DNA from: a virus
Strand: one strand, 5' to 3'
Length of the DNA: 64,000 nucleotides
IMG/VR virus record: IMGVR_UViG_3300027365_000010
Coordinates: 1 to 64,000 of that record
Shown: positions 17,003 to 24,875 of the stretch, one piece after another
Layout of the letters: each line of letters opens with the position of its first letter
Numbering within the stretch: position 1 is the stretch's first letter
Program-made: the position numbers and the translations under genes
The notes under the pieces: generated by a model
Told to the model about the DNA's origin: nothing
Databases searched by the model: none
The model's input: only the letters and a program-made list of their open reading frames with translations

Positions 17003-17557
17003 TTAATTAATATCGTTTAAGTCTTCAAAATTCAACACAGAAATACTACCACCACTATAATTGTCATACACCATAGAGGATTTAACTGCCTTGATAGCTC
17101 TATTCTTATCTTTCACACTTAGCATATCTAACGCACCGCATGCAAATGTCCCGCCAGAACCTGTTGTGATGAACCCGCAATCATTTTCTTTATAAGAAGT
17201 ATATGACGAACTAGTATATGACCGCGATATCCATTCACGACCATTGTATGAAATAATGTTGACAGTTGAATTCTTTAAATATTTCCGAGGTAGCTTGTTT
17301 CTCAAATAAGCATTCATAAACTTTTCAATTTCCGAAACAATCCCACTCATACATACTATTTCCGTAAAACCGTTTCTTTTAATACGATATGCTTTCTTTT
17401 TATACTGATCGTCAAATGCAACGTTATATGACTTGATAAAAGGCAGTGCGATCTCTTTAGACATGAATGTGATTTTACGCTTAGATTCACTAATATATGT
17501 CAATCGTGTATCTGTCACTACCTTATGATGGCGAAGATCAATAACAACCGTAGTCAT
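17003..17557 (-). CDS. Proteasome/HslV-like Ntn hydrolase
   Basis: 184 residues. Thr2 follows Met1 (MTTVVIDLRHHKVVTDTR), as in HslV and proteasome beta subunits, where the exposed Thr is the nucleophile. The Asp of VVTDTR and a nearby Lys fit the catalytic Asp/Lys, and GFITTGSGGTFACGALDM is the conserved GSGG turn. It may be a self-compartmentalising peptidase or an Ntn amidohydrolase; no unfoldase partner is adjacent. A second, divergent member lies at 52.2 kb. Confidence 0.65.
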   Translation of the reverse strand: MTTVVIDLRHHKVVTDTRLTYISESKRKITFMSKEIALPFIKSYNVAFDDQYKKKAYRIKRNGFTEIVCMSGIVSEIEKFMNAYLRNKLPRKYLKNSTVNIISYNGREWISRSYTSSSYTSYKENDCGFITTGSGGTFACGALDMLSVKDKNRAIKAVKSSMVYDNYSGGSISVLNFEDLNDIN

Positions 17558-17564
17558 ACTATCC

Positions 17565-17933
17565 TCATCCTTTCTTCAAAAGTTCTTGCTGTGCGTTACG
17601 AAGCCATGTGTATACCTCGTTCCCCGACCACATCTTTCTAAGTTCTACAGGAAACAAACGGTGTAGGTTAGAAACGTCGTCATGGACACGTTTATAAAAC
17701 ATATATTCGTCATAGTCTACATCACTATCGTTCGTTTTTGATTTGTGTTGATCGACTTCACTTGCTAAGCTCTCACACTTTTTACGCAGACGTGTCACTT
17801 CATTCTCCAATTCACGACACCGTGTGATATAATAATGTGGATCATAACCATTACGTTGAATGCGCAATGATTTTTGATAATCTGCCCAGCTCTTTTTGAT
17901 ATATTTCTTAAACCGTTCCCATTTACTACTCAT
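17565..17933 (-). CDS. Hypothetical coiled-coil protein
   Basis: 122 residues, basic at the start (WERFKKYIKKSW) with a predicted coiled coil at about 40-68 (ELENEVTRLRKKCESLASEV). Function unknown. It is seven bases from each co-directional neighbour. Confidence 0.6.
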   Translation of the reverse strand: MSSKWERFKKYIKKSWADYQKSLRIQRNGYDPHYYITRCRELENEVTRLRKKCESLASEVDQHKSKTNDSDVDYDEYMFYKRVHDDVSNLHRLFPVELRKMWSGNEVYTWLRNAQQELLKKG

Positions 17934-17939
17934 ATAAAT

Positions 17940-18266
17940 CTAATCCTTATGATTAACAATTTTTTCAATGTCGTCACGGCTCAATACCGTATCTGATGTA
18001 TTATTTGGTAAGCGTTTGAAAAAACGCACACTATATTTTACAGTGTTTTCAGGATCAAACTTCTCTTCTATTACTGCATAGTGATAATTATCACTAGGCC
18101 ATCCTGAAAAGTTTTCACGTATCCATCTGACATGCTCTTCCATATACGCTTTATCTGAAATGTCGGAATCACTTTTCAATGACGACGCACTTGAATTATC
18201 GTCAATTTCATCTTCACGTTCTACACTATTCTTTCTGAATAAGTTTTTAAATAGTTTCCCAATCAT
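17940..18266 (-). CDS. Hypothetical protein
   Basis: 108 residues. Acidic/serine-rich residues 15-40 (EDEIDDNSSASSLKSDSD) look disordered, and the C-terminal part is a small beta-rich domain (YHYAVIEEKF, KYSVRFFKRL). Not recognised. Part of the leftward operon from the divergent promoter. Confidence 0.55.
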   Translation of the reverse strand: MIGKLFKNLFRKNSVEREDEIDDNSSASSLKSDSDISDKAYMEEHVRWIRENFSGWPSDNYHYAVIEEKFDPENTVKYSVRFFKRLPNNTSDTVLSRDDIEKIVNHKD

Positions 18267-18275
18267 GTATGATCC

Positions 18276-18665
18276 TTAAACAAAAATCACCCGAGGCTCA
18301 AATTCCACGTTATGTTGTTCATCCAACACATCATAGCCTCGTTCAGCAATCACTTTATTAGAGTCTACTGGTTTATAGCCGTTCGTCAAGGACCATGTGA
18401 TATGGTACACAGAACCATCAGGGCGCGTAGTCTCACCATCTACTGATACGACCAGTGCTTCAAGTCCATCACCGCTATTAACATATCCTACAACCTTGAT
18501 ACTTTTACCATCAGGAATGTCCTCAGCAGTGACATTACCAAATTGCACAGTAACATGATGAGCGACGACCCTCTGTGGATACGAAGGATTGAACAGCGAT
18601 AGGAGACGATCACGGCAATCTTTAGTTAGAACGTATGCGCTATAGAGTGGTTTTTTGCTTTTCAT
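18276..18665 (-). CDS. 2H phosphoesterase-like protein
   Basis: 129 residues. Two H-x-T motifs, HHVTVQFG near residue 40 and YHITWSL near 87, are separated by about 47 residues, the signature of 2H phosphoesterases that open cyclic phosphates or act on 2',5' or RNA ends. It is the first gene of an operon that also holds macro-domain and HAD proteins, which favours an RNA-end or nucleotide-repair role. Related 2H families also counter host cyclic nucleotide defence; specificity cannot be told from sequence. Confidence 0.65.
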   Translation of the reverse strand: MKSKKPLYSAYVLTKDCRDRLLSLFNPSYPQRVVAHHVTVQFGNVTAEDIPDGKSIKVVGYVNSGDGLEALVVSVDGETTRPDGSVYHITWSLTNGYKPVDSNKVIAERGYDVLDEQHNVEFEPRVIFV

Positions 18666-18691
18666 AAATACACCTTTTGATATTTCTATCT

Positions 18692-18720
18692 ATTGTACTG
18701 GGTTTAAAATCATTAGTCAA
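18692..18720 (-). promoter_or_regulatory. Leftward sigma-70 promoter of a divergent pair
   Basis: Minus strand TTGACT (18715-18720), 17-base spacer, TACAAT (18692-18697). It drives the 2H phosphoesterase operon and its -35 forms half of a 14-bp palindrome. Confidence 0.75.
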
Positions 18721-18728
18721 CGTTGACT
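18715..18728. promoter_or_regulatory. 14-bp palindrome joining two divergent -35 boxes
   Basis: AGTCAACGTTGACT is a perfect palindrome made of back-to-back TTGACT hexamers with two central bases. Two polymerases could not occupy both -35 boxes at once, so the promoters are probably mutually exclusive or share a dimeric regulator. Confidence 0.7.
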
Positions 18729-18751
18729 TCGCCTTTGAAAATAGGTAAGAT
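18723..18751 (+). promoter_or_regulatory. Rightward sigma-70 promoter of a divergent pair
   Basis: TTGACT (18723-18728), 17-base spacer, TAAGAT (18746-18751), followed by the gene at 18790. Confidence 0.7.
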
Positions 18752-18789
18752 ATCGTAATTCTAATCGCTTTTTATAGGTTAAGATTTTT

Positions 18790-19512
18790 ATGATCACTAA
18801 ACAGACCGAGAACTATATCACACTGGGATGTCTAAACGAATACGTTGACAGTCCTAAATTACTATTCAACACGTCTGCACGAAACTTTTTCATAAAACGC
18901 AATGAAGATAAGCGTTATAAGGTTCCTTTTAAGAATCAGCTTCGTGATGAGGAATTCATTCAGTACATCAACGACCCTGAAATCAAGCAAGTAAGTGTAG
19001 ATGTCACACCTCTTTATGACGAACAGCTGTTGAAGATTATCAACCGCCATTCTTATGAAAAGTATACTAGAGAAAAAACATCTAGGTATGGTAGTAACTT
19101 ACCATCCACGTTCAGTCTGTGGGAACGAATAATGTCCAATCATAGAGAGTATGGTATTGTTTGTGGCGTCACAGTTTCGGATGAACTAGAACGAAAAATT
19201 AGAAACACTAATAGTAGTATCCATCTCACTAAAATTCTACATTCGAGTTTAAGGGATCATATCGAAGGGCATAGTCATATTTGTTCACCTACTACCATTA
19301 GCACTACTTCACCTATTCGGAATTTTGTAAATGAACTGAATCGTTATAAATTGATGGGACTATATGCGTCAACCTTGTATTCCATATTCAATCATCGTGG
19401 ATTTGACCCTAACAAAACACGTTCGATTATTAAAACTATAAATGATCTTGACGAAGGGTTTGGGGCTATGACTTTCGATGATATTTACAAGATTAAGGAC
19501 GTTGGACAATGA
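18790..19512 (+). CDS. Hypothetical protein
   Basis: 240 residues, first gene behind the rightward early promoter. It has no obvious domain, signal peptide or membrane segment. It is moderately basic, with a C-terminal helix (RSIIKTINDLDEGF). Its stop overlaps the next start by four bases (ATGA). The early promoter suggests a host-takeover role, an inference from position only. Confidence 0.6.
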   Translation: MITKQTENYITLGCLNEYVDSPKLLFNTSARNFFIKRNEDKRYKVPFKNQLRDEEFIQYINDPEIKQVSVDVTPLYDEQLLKIINRHSYEKYTREKTSRYGSNLPSTFSLWERIMSNHREYGIVCGVTVSDELERKIRNTNSSIHLTKILHSSLRDHIEGHSHICSPTTISTTSPIRNFVNELNRYKLMGLYASTLYSIFNHRGFDPNKTRSIIKTINDLDEGFGAMTFDDIYKIKDVGQ

Positions 19513-19730
19513 AAGTGAATGTGATTGGAGAGAAAAAACTAACAATTATGATTAGTGACTTTTGGGAACAATCTGTAAAAGGTTTCGGAAGCTATTCAAA
19601 AGAGATTTCCAAGTCTGTATATTACAAACATATAGAAAATAATAGTAAGTATATTGATGACAAAAACTATGAAGTCAACTTCGAAGCCATCGGTTCTTCA
19701 TTTTTTGTCTTTATAACGGATAAGTCCTAA
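19509..19730 (+). CDS. Small hypothetical protein
   Basis: 73 residues with two beta-like ends (VNVIGEKKLTIMI and FFVFITDKS). It is coupled to the preceding gene through an ATGA overlap. No family recognised. Confidence 0.55.
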   Translation: MKVNVIGEKKLTIMISDFWEQSVKGFGSYSKEISKSVYYKHIENNSKYIDDKNYEVNFEAIGSSFFVFITDKS

Positions 19731-19800
19731 TAACCTCTTGACATCTATAAGCAATTACTGTTATTCTAGTGTCTCATTCATTAGGGTACGAATTTCTTAT

Positions 19801-20118
19801 ATGTTTAAAAATGAAAGATTACGCGCTTTGATGCAGAAATATTTTTCAGAGTATACAGCGCAAGCTCGATACCATAATAAACGGGTTCTTGTTGATATGG
19901 ACAAAATCAACAACTATCATATCTTCAGAGAAAAGTTTGCGGTATATCACGGTCACACAATCTATGAAAACATCCAAAACGATGTGATTTTCAACATTTA
20001 TGTATCACCAATCAATGATATGACGGCAACCCTATCAGTTCTGGTCAAGGTCACATCAGATAACTTTGACAAAGTTTCATCAAGTCTACATATTTCTGAT
20101 AATAAAAAAGAGCCTTAA
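19801..20118 (+). CDS. Hypothetical protein
   Basis: 105 residues from ATG 19801. An in-frame start at 19738 would add a hydrophobic, less protein-like leader. The body has an alpha/beta pattern (ALMQKYFSEY, then VIFNIYVSP, then TLSVLVKV). Its TAA stop lies in the loop of the terminator hairpin that follows. Confidence 0.55.
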   Translation: MFKNERLRALMQKYFSEYTAQARYHNKRVLVDMDKINNYHIFREKFAVYHGHTIYENIQNDVIFNIYVSPINDMTATLSVLVKVTSDNFDKVSSSLHISDNKKEP

Positions 20119-20129
20119 GGCTCTTTTTT
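20104..20129. terminator. Bidirectional terminator
   Basis: An 11-bp stem (AAAAAAGAGCC / GGCTCTTTTTT) with a TTAA loop and T-runs on both strands separates convergent genes. Confidence 0.85.
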
Positions 20130-20289
20130 ATTCACTGTCTTTTTCACCATCATCTTGTGAATCATTTTCAGAAACTGTTTCACCATTCTTTTTCTTTTTT
20201 CCAAAAATGCTTTCCCAATTTTTTCGGTATGCGTCAGTGTTTGAGCGCGATACTAAACTATCGCCTGTAACATCATTATGTGATGCCAT
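20128..20289 (-). CDS. 53-residue charged small protein
   Basis: Begins at the ATG at 20289 with AGGAG six bases upstream and ends at a TAA inside the terminator. The product (MASHNDVTGDSLVSR..., then GKKKKNGET, then an acidic tail DSQDDGEKDSE) has a basic patch followed by an acidic tail and looks largely disordered. Function unknown. It directly follows the membrane-anchored gene at 20293 and is probably co-transcribed with it. Confidence 0.6.
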   Translation of the reverse strand: MASHNDVTGDSLVSRSNTDAYRKNWESIFGKKKKNGETVSENDSQDDGEKDSE

Positions 20290-20292
20290 TGT

Positions 20293-20784
20293 TTACTCCT
20301 GTATTATGCTAATTTTTTTAGGGAATCCAGTAAGCTGTAAATAAAATCCAGAAACTGGTCTCTGTAATTCTTTTCTGTAGTCATTGACATACTTCTCTAT
20401 CTTATCACTATTCTGCAAAAAGTAAAGTCGTTTCTTCTTCATATAGTTAGAAAACAGCTCTTGTTCTTTATATGATAATGGAATTCGATAGTTTCTCACT
20501 ACACGCGTTATCGTACTGTCTACATCATTCTCATTTTCAGAATACAACATCTTCCTAATATTTCTCTCAATCAACTCTTCTGGGAGAGTTAAATCTAATT
20601 TTGCTTTAACCAGTTCAGTTGTTCGTTGGACAATGGTTTCATTTTCTTCAATCAAAACAGTGATTAGATTTTCTGCCGATTCTGCACTGGCCTTATACAT
20701 CAGTGCTGGCATGAAGAGTGTAACTACTGCCATAAACATAATAAATATACATACTTTTCTTATATCACCATACGGTATTTTCAT
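20293..20784 (-). CDS. Membrane-anchored protein under a late promoter
   Basis: 163 residues. An N-terminal hydrophobic helix (about 11-31, CIFIMFMAVVTLFMPALMY, then KASAES) could be a signal peptide or anchor. The rest is helical and charged. Late expression plus export suggests a role in virion release or the envelope, an inference only. Confidence 0.6.
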   Translation of the reverse strand: MKIPYGDIRKVCIFIMFMAVVTLFMPALMYKASAESAENLITVLIEENETIVQRTTELVKAKLDLTLPEELIERNIRKMLYSENENDVDSTITRVVRNYRIPLSYKEQELFSNYMKKKRLYFLQNSDKIEKYVNDYRKELQRPVSGFYLQLTGFPKKISIIQE

Positions 20785-20803
20785 ACTATGTGCCTTTTTC
20801 TAT

Positions 20804-20811
20804 TATTTATA
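20804..20811 (-). promoter_or_regulatory. T4-type late promoter (TATAAATA)
   Basis: Exact late -10 octamer on the minus strand, 20 bases before the start of the membrane-anchored gene. Confidence 0.7.
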
Positions 20812-20851
20812 AACAATTTAACATTAGATGTTATTTACACGCATTTGATCA

Positions 20852-21208
20852 TTATGAATCTTTAATTCTTATTACATTTGCTTCTGGTATCTGTGTTAGA
20901 AGTTCAATAGCACCTGCATCTTCAAGTATTTCTTTAACACTACGTTTATCGTATGGGTGATTAGACATAAAGGTCTGTATGAGTATCTTGCCGTCTTCAG
21001 CAGTAATTTCTGAACTATCACCAGACTCTAGTAAACTCTGTTCTTTGTCTAGCTTATTTTTTATCTGATGTATCTCAGTATTATATCTTTGTTTAACGGC
21101 TATTTCATTTTTTACGTTCTCGATAAATTCGACTAAAGAAATATTAAAAGGAACGAAATAGTAATAATACTGATTGTCTTCTTCAAAAGCGATTAAGCGT
21201 TCAAACAT
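20852..21208 (-). CDS. Hypothetical protein
   Basis: 118 residues from the ATG at 21208, which has GGAG nine bases upstream. Longer in-frame starts would run through the divergent gene's promoter. It begins MFERLIAFEEDNQYYYYFVPF, has a central coiled coil (about 37-52) and ends in an alpha/beta segment. Not recognised. Confidence 0.55.
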   Translation of the reverse strand: MFERLIAFEEDNQYYYYFVPFNISLVEFIENVKNEIAVKQRYNTEIHQIKNKLDKEQSLLESGDSSEITAEDGKILIQTFMSNHPYDKRSVKEILEDAGAIELLTQIPEANVIRIKDS

Positions 21209-21244
21209 GGCGTTCACTCCATTATCCTGTGTATTTATGTTTAT

Positions 21245-21252
21245 GATAAATA
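21245..21252 (+). promoter_or_regulatory. Late promoter variant (GATAAATA)
   Basis: One mismatch to TATAAATA, 20 bases before the HExxH gene at 21273. Confidence 0.5.
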
Positions 21253-21272
21253 ATAATAAACGGAGATAATTA

Positions 21273-22190
21273 ATGAAACTGGTTAATCTTTTTGAGCGAA
21301 CAATCAAAGTACCTCAAGATCTCAAAGAAGACATACTAAGAATGGTAGTCTATGCTATCTATCACTACCATACACGGGGTGCTACTGAAAATGATACTAA
21401 GGAATTTGAAGAGGTTGTCGAAGACATTACCGGGTATACCGTAGATGCCCTTGAAATGGAATTCACGGGGCGTTTGAAGCGTAGTGTCAGTGGGAACCGT
21501 GATTATCTCGGTCTAAGCCTATTTCATCCAGAGGATGTCCCTTACTATCATAGCTCAAGGCTCGTTAGAAGTAATATGGACCAAATGGCACAAGATGGTG
21601 TACTACCCATTGATGTGTTAGTGATGATTCGTGAAAATGATTCATCAAGGTACAGTATTGTTAAAGGAACACCCAAGATATTAATAAATGCACATAGCCT
21701 TTCAGATGCGTTTTTAGACTCATGGTTCAATGACACGCGTGATAAAAAAGCAATGACTGAATTCAAAAAACTAAGAAGTGTTGTTGACCATGAACTGCAA
21801 CACTTAATACAAGACATTGGCTTGCATAAAGATCAATCTGCAATTAAGCCAAACTATGGTCATGGTGGTAGATCGGAAGAAGATGTGCATGATGACTATT
21901 ATTCGTCAGAGGCAGAGATTCGACCTCAACTGGCTAACCTAGAACAGGAATTCCGCAACTTTACTGAAGGTGATGAGTGGTGGAATATGTTTGACTCTGA
22001 ACAGAAAAAAGAATTCTTCAGAATGTTTGTAGGTTTGAGTTCCAGAGGATTTGACTTGGAGGTTGGAACCCAAACCCTAAAGGTTAAAATAGATACGCCA
22101 CGTTTTTTTGCTGCATTAAAAAAGGATGCACCTAAAAAATACATTAAAATTGTTAAAGATTTTTATGGGATGGTAGATGACCTACTTTAA
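21273..22190 (+). CDS. Putative internal head protein: HExxH metallopeptidase-like
   Basis: 305 residues. The N-terminus MKLVNLFERTIKVP contains an L-F-E prohead-protease-type site. The zinc-binding HELQH is at residues 173-177, and a downstream acidic SSEAEIRPQ segment could supply a third ligand. The tag and the region around the motif are shared with the gene at 22.7 kb. Zinc peptidase activity is inferred from the motif and its setting in a helix. It has CGGAG eight bases before the ATG and its own late promoter. Confidence 0.6.
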   Translation: MKLVNLFERTIKVPQDLKEDILRMVVYAIYHYHTRGATENDTKEFEEVVEDITGYTVDALEMEFTGRLKRSVSGNRDYLGLSLFHPEDVPYYHSSRLVRSNMDQMAQDGVLPIDVLVMIRENDSSRYSIVKGTPKILINAHSLSDAFLDSWFNDTRDKKAMTEFKKLRSVVDHELQHLIQDIGLHKDQSAIKPNYGHGGRSEEDVHDDYYSSEAEIRPQLANLEQEFRNFTEGDEWWNMFDSEQKKEFFRMFVGLSSRGFDLEVGTQTLKVKIDTPRFFAALKKDAPKKYIKIVKDFYGMVDDLL

Positions 22191-22216
22191 TACTTGGGAC
22201 TACATGTCCCAAGTAT
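22190..22216. terminator. Convergent hairpin terminator
   Basis: An 11-bp perfect stem (ATACTTGGGAC / GTCCCAAGTAT) with a five-base loop lies between two convergent genes. Flanking T-runs are short, so its efficiency is uncertain. Confidence 0.65.
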
Positions 22217-22604
22217 ATACACTATCTACACAATCAACTTCGATCATGTCTTCTGTCACATTATCAGGATTGTAAAAATATACCCACGCTTCGACACCAA
22301 CATCTAGCATAACTTCCTTACGCTCATAATGATCAGGGTAGCCTTCGAGCATATCAATCAACTCTAGTGTTTTATCATCTACGGCATAAAGTTCGCCAGC
22401 AACAATCTTACCGTTTGGATCAAAGGCGATTGCTGGGAAAGAGCCCATGTCATACATTTTAAAACGATCAATGGTATTGACTTTACCTAGATAGTCGTAA
22501 CCTTTGTTTTTACTATGAGTATCATAGTCGTAGGAAATGATTTCATGATTATGGAATCCTTGCTTCAATGTACCATATACCATCACAAAATTTTCGTTAC
22601 TCAT
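22200..22604 (-). CDS. Gamma-glutamylcyclotransferase-like protein
   Basis: 134 residues. VYGTLKQG near residue 9 is the family's signature glycine loop (YGTLxxG), and LEGYPDHYERKEV holds the usual catalytic-Glu region. Family members release 5-oxoproline from gamma-glutamyl amines, peptides or glutathione. The substrate here is unknown; a link to glutathione or to gamma-glutamyl products of the amidoligase-like proteins is conceivable but speculative. Confidence 0.75.
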   Translation of the reverse strand: MSNENFVMVYGTLKQGFHNHEIISYDYDTHSKNKGYDYLGKVNTIDRFKMYDMGSFPAIAFDPNGKIVAGELYAVDDKTLELIDMLEGYPDHYERKEVMLDVGVEAWVYFYNPDNVTEDMIEVDCVDSVYTWDM

Positions 22605-22627
22605 CTTTATTCCTTACCTCAGTTAAT

Positions 22628-22657
22628 GTTATAGAAATGATAACATAGAGATTTCAA
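22628..22657 (-). promoter_or_regulatory. Sigma-70 type promoter
   Basis: Minus strand TTGAAA, 18-base spacer, TATAAC, ahead of the cyclotransferase-like gene. Confidence 0.45.
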
Positions 22658-22682
22658 TAAAGCAAATAAAAAAATGATAATG

Positions 22683-22690
22683 CATAAATA
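22683..22690 (+). promoter_or_regulatory. Late promoter variant (CATAAATA)
   Basis: One mismatch to the octamer, 34 bases before the HExxH gene at 22725. Confidence 0.5.
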
Positions 22691-22724
22691 ATACATATAT
22701 CATTGCAATATAAGGATTTTTAGA

Positions 22725-23561
22725 ATGCGCCTACACCAACTATTTGAATCAATGATTCGTCTTCCTGAAAACCTAACAGGTGATGTCATGGAATTCGTGT
22801 ATGCTTACGTAATTGATTTCTTAAATACTAAGAATAATGATTTAGACAGCGGCATTGAGCTTCTACAGTCACTCAATATCAATCCAAAGTATCCAGAGCT
22901 GAATAAAAGATTGCGCTTTACACATACATCTAATGTCATTATGAATGCTAAAATTGGTTTGGGCTCCTATAAATTCAAGTATAATATTGAAGAGGCCGAT
23001 AAATCATTAACTATTCGTCTCGTAGATTCATCTGAGCATTACTATGGTGGATACGACCCTGACACCAATGTTTTAACATTAAATATGCATAACCTTAAAC
23101 TCATGCTTGCACATGAACAACCTAAAAAGTCGTTTATAGATTACACGCTACATGAATTCGAAAACACTATAGAACATGAGCTGATGCATTTTGTACAGTA
23201 TAAATCATTCGGGAAAGTAGATCCTCGTCAGATTCAAAATTATCAAGCCAAAGATAATTCCCCAGAAGAATACGTGAAATATGCCACATCAGCGGTTGAG
23301 TTGTTACCATCATTAAAGTCTGAATTCAATACTTTCAAAAACAAAGTAAAGTTCCTATCCAAAACAATACCTATAACAGATAATGATCGTATGCAACTGA
23401 TGCGTTATTTTATGGGTGATGAAAATGCGAAAGTTGAAAAATATTCAGAATTCTTGGATGATTTCAGATCAATACTATTCCAGCGCCTGAAAGACGAAAA
23501 TGAAGAGTTATGGAAGAAGTCGGTGAAAGTGATGATACAACAGTACCGGGAGACATTTTAA
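22725..23561 (+). CDS. Putative internal head protein: HExxH metallopeptidase-like
   Basis: 278 residues. The tag MRLHQLFESMIRLPENL parallels MKLVNLFERTIKVPQDL of the 21 kb gene. HELMH is at residues 151-155, followed by FVQY and, further on, SAVELLPSL, which aligns with SEAEIRPQL of the paralogue. This indicates duplication and divergence of a whole protein. Predicted zinc hydrolase; its target is unknown. Confidence 0.6.
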   Translation: MRLHQLFESMIRLPENLTGDVMEFVYAYVIDFLNTKNNDLDSGIELLQSLNINPKYPELNKRLRFTHTSNVIMNAKIGLGSYKFKYNIEEADKSLTIRLVDSSEHYYGGYDPDTNVLTLNMHNLKLMLAHEQPKKSFIDYTLHEFENTIEHELMHFVQYKSFGKVDPRQIQNYQAKDNSPEEYVKYATSAVELLPSLKSEFNTFKNKVKFLSKTIPITDNDRMQLMRYFMGDENAKVEKYSEFLDDFRSILFQRLKDENEELWKKSVKVMIQQYRETF

Positions 23562-23562
23562 G

Positions 23563-23952
23563 TTATTCGTCTTCTTCGTACAGTATTCTAGAGCTTTCCA
23601 AATAGTAATTATATAGTTCAGGATGCATAATCTTAAAACGATTAAAGTTGTTTCTACCATCTAATTTAATAGACACAAAAACAGTATTTGGTACATCATC
23701 TTTTTCTATATCAATCATTGTCAGTGCAGTGTCCATATCTACTAAGCGAACAATTTTACTCACCCCGGCCTTTTTTAACTCTCCGGTCATATCTTCTAAG
23801 AGATTGTTGAGGAATTCTTGTTTCGTGCCCACATACAGATGACTATGATTTTCGTAGAACTCTTTAAAGTCTAACGTGGCTATGAACTCATATACGTATC
23901 TTTTGTCATGGTGTATCAAGAAATGTGACTTTGTGTATTTTGTGTAATCCAT
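23563..23952 (-). CDS. Hypothetical protein
   Basis: 129 residues from the ATG at 23952, where AAGGTGA gives proper spacing. Alternating strands and helices (YVYEFIATLDFKEFY, then SKIVRLVDMD) and an acidic C-terminus. No family recognised. A late promoter precedes it. Confidence 0.55.
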   Translation of the reverse strand: MDYTKYTKSHFLIHHDKRYVYEFIATLDFKEFYENHSHLYVGTKQEFLNNLLEDMTGELKKAGVSKIVRLVDMDTALTMIDIEKDDVPNTVFVSIKLDGRNNFNRFKIMHPELYNYYLESSRILYEEDE

Positions 23953-23981
23953 CGAATCACCTTTATAATGGAATATATTAA

Positions 23982-23989
23982 TATTTATA
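23982..23989 (-). promoter_or_regulatory. T4-type late promoter (TATAAATA)
   Basis: Exact octamer on the minus strand 30 bases before the gene at 23563-23952. Confidence 0.65.
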
Positions 23990-24048
23990 TCTTGAACATT
24001 CCGTGAAATTCTAGTACCATGTATATACACATTGACGGAGATTTAACT

Positions 24049-24279
24049 ATGAAAGGTAACGATCAGGAAGTAGACAAGTATACTTTTAACGAACGTAAGT
24101 TTGTGGACTCTTCTGGTGAAGCTGTGGAATACTTCGTTTATAAACGTCAAGAAGATAGCGAGCTTTTCCTTTCTATCAAACACGGATGTTATGAAAAAGA
24201 AACTATTGAAGAACTGTTCGATTTCCTCTATGACATGAATCTCCCCGTACCCGTTGAAAACAGCAACTGGGTTGAATAA
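24049..24279 (+). CDS. Small hypothetical protein
   Basis: 76 residues from ATG 24049 with CGGAG eight bases upstream. Acidic, with a beta-hairpin-like start (VDKYTFNERKFVDSSGE). It ends where the next gene begins (TAATG overlap), so the two are coupled. Confidence 0.6.
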   Translation: MKGNDQEVDKYTFNERKFVDSSGEAVEYFVYKRQEDSELFLSIKHGCYEKETIEELFDFLYDMNLPVPVENSNWVE

Positions 24280-24866
24280 TGAATATCTTTTTTACTAATA
24301 ATGACGCGATTATTTGTGCAGACGAACACTGTATTACACATACCAATAAAATGATCACTGAGTATGCACAAATGCTTTCAACGGCTCATCGCGTTTTAGA
24401 TGGAGAGCCATACCGCGATGAGAAAAATATACTTCGTCATCGGTTACGCGATTGGCGCGAAACGGTACTTTATAAATCTACACATGTGAACCATCCATGT
24501 AATAAATGGGTACGTTCTAACGTTACTAACTACAATTGGTTGCTGGTTGTACTGATGCGTCTATGTGAAAACTATCGTCTCATGAAAGGTAAGGCACAAA
24601 AAGTAGAATTGGCTGTCCTTGACAGTCTAATGAATCCACCTGAAAGCATGTCTGAAGGCGAGTTTTCCACACCCCCATTCTCAGCACCAGATGATATGAA
24701 GGCCAAAATCAATCTCAATCAAGATGTTACTGCTTGTTATAAAGAGTTCATTATACAAAAAATATTACTTTGGGAGAAGTACCCAGAAATGGGCAAAAGG
24801 GAAGTTAATACTGAATTCTACCAAGAACCAGTATGGTATAGGGAAATACGTCAAAGGGTAGAATAA
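24279..24866 (+). CDS. Conserved phage protein, function unknown
   Basis: 195 residues. The opening MNIFFTNNDAIICADEHC followed by THTNKMITEYAQMLSTAHRVLDG, and later HPCNKWVRSNVTNYNWLL, is a pattern I recognise from conserved phage proteins of unassigned function. The conserved polar residues (H, K, E, Q, H, W, N) suggest an enzyme active site. Confidence 0.6.
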   Translation: MNIFFTNNDAIICADEHCITHTNKMITEYAQMLSTAHRVLDGEPYRDEKNILRHRLRDWRETVLYKSTHVNHPCNKWVRSNVTNYNWLLVVLMRLCENYRLMKGKAQKVELAVLDSLMNPPESMSEGEFSTPPFSAPDDMKAKINLNQDVTACYKEFIIQKILLWEKYPEMGKREVNTEFYQEPVWYREIRQRVE

Positions 24867-24875
24867 CTACCCTTT
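24853..24875. terminator. Convergent terminator
   Basis: AAAGGGTAG / CTACCCTTT with a five-base loop, followed by TCTTT, between convergent genes. Confidence 0.75.

Noticed and set aside
22658-22665. A MotA-box-like TTGCTTTA upstream of the cyclotransferase gene
   Set aside because: Only one such site was seen. A normal sigma-70 promoter fits as well, and no other middle-type promoters support a MotA system.
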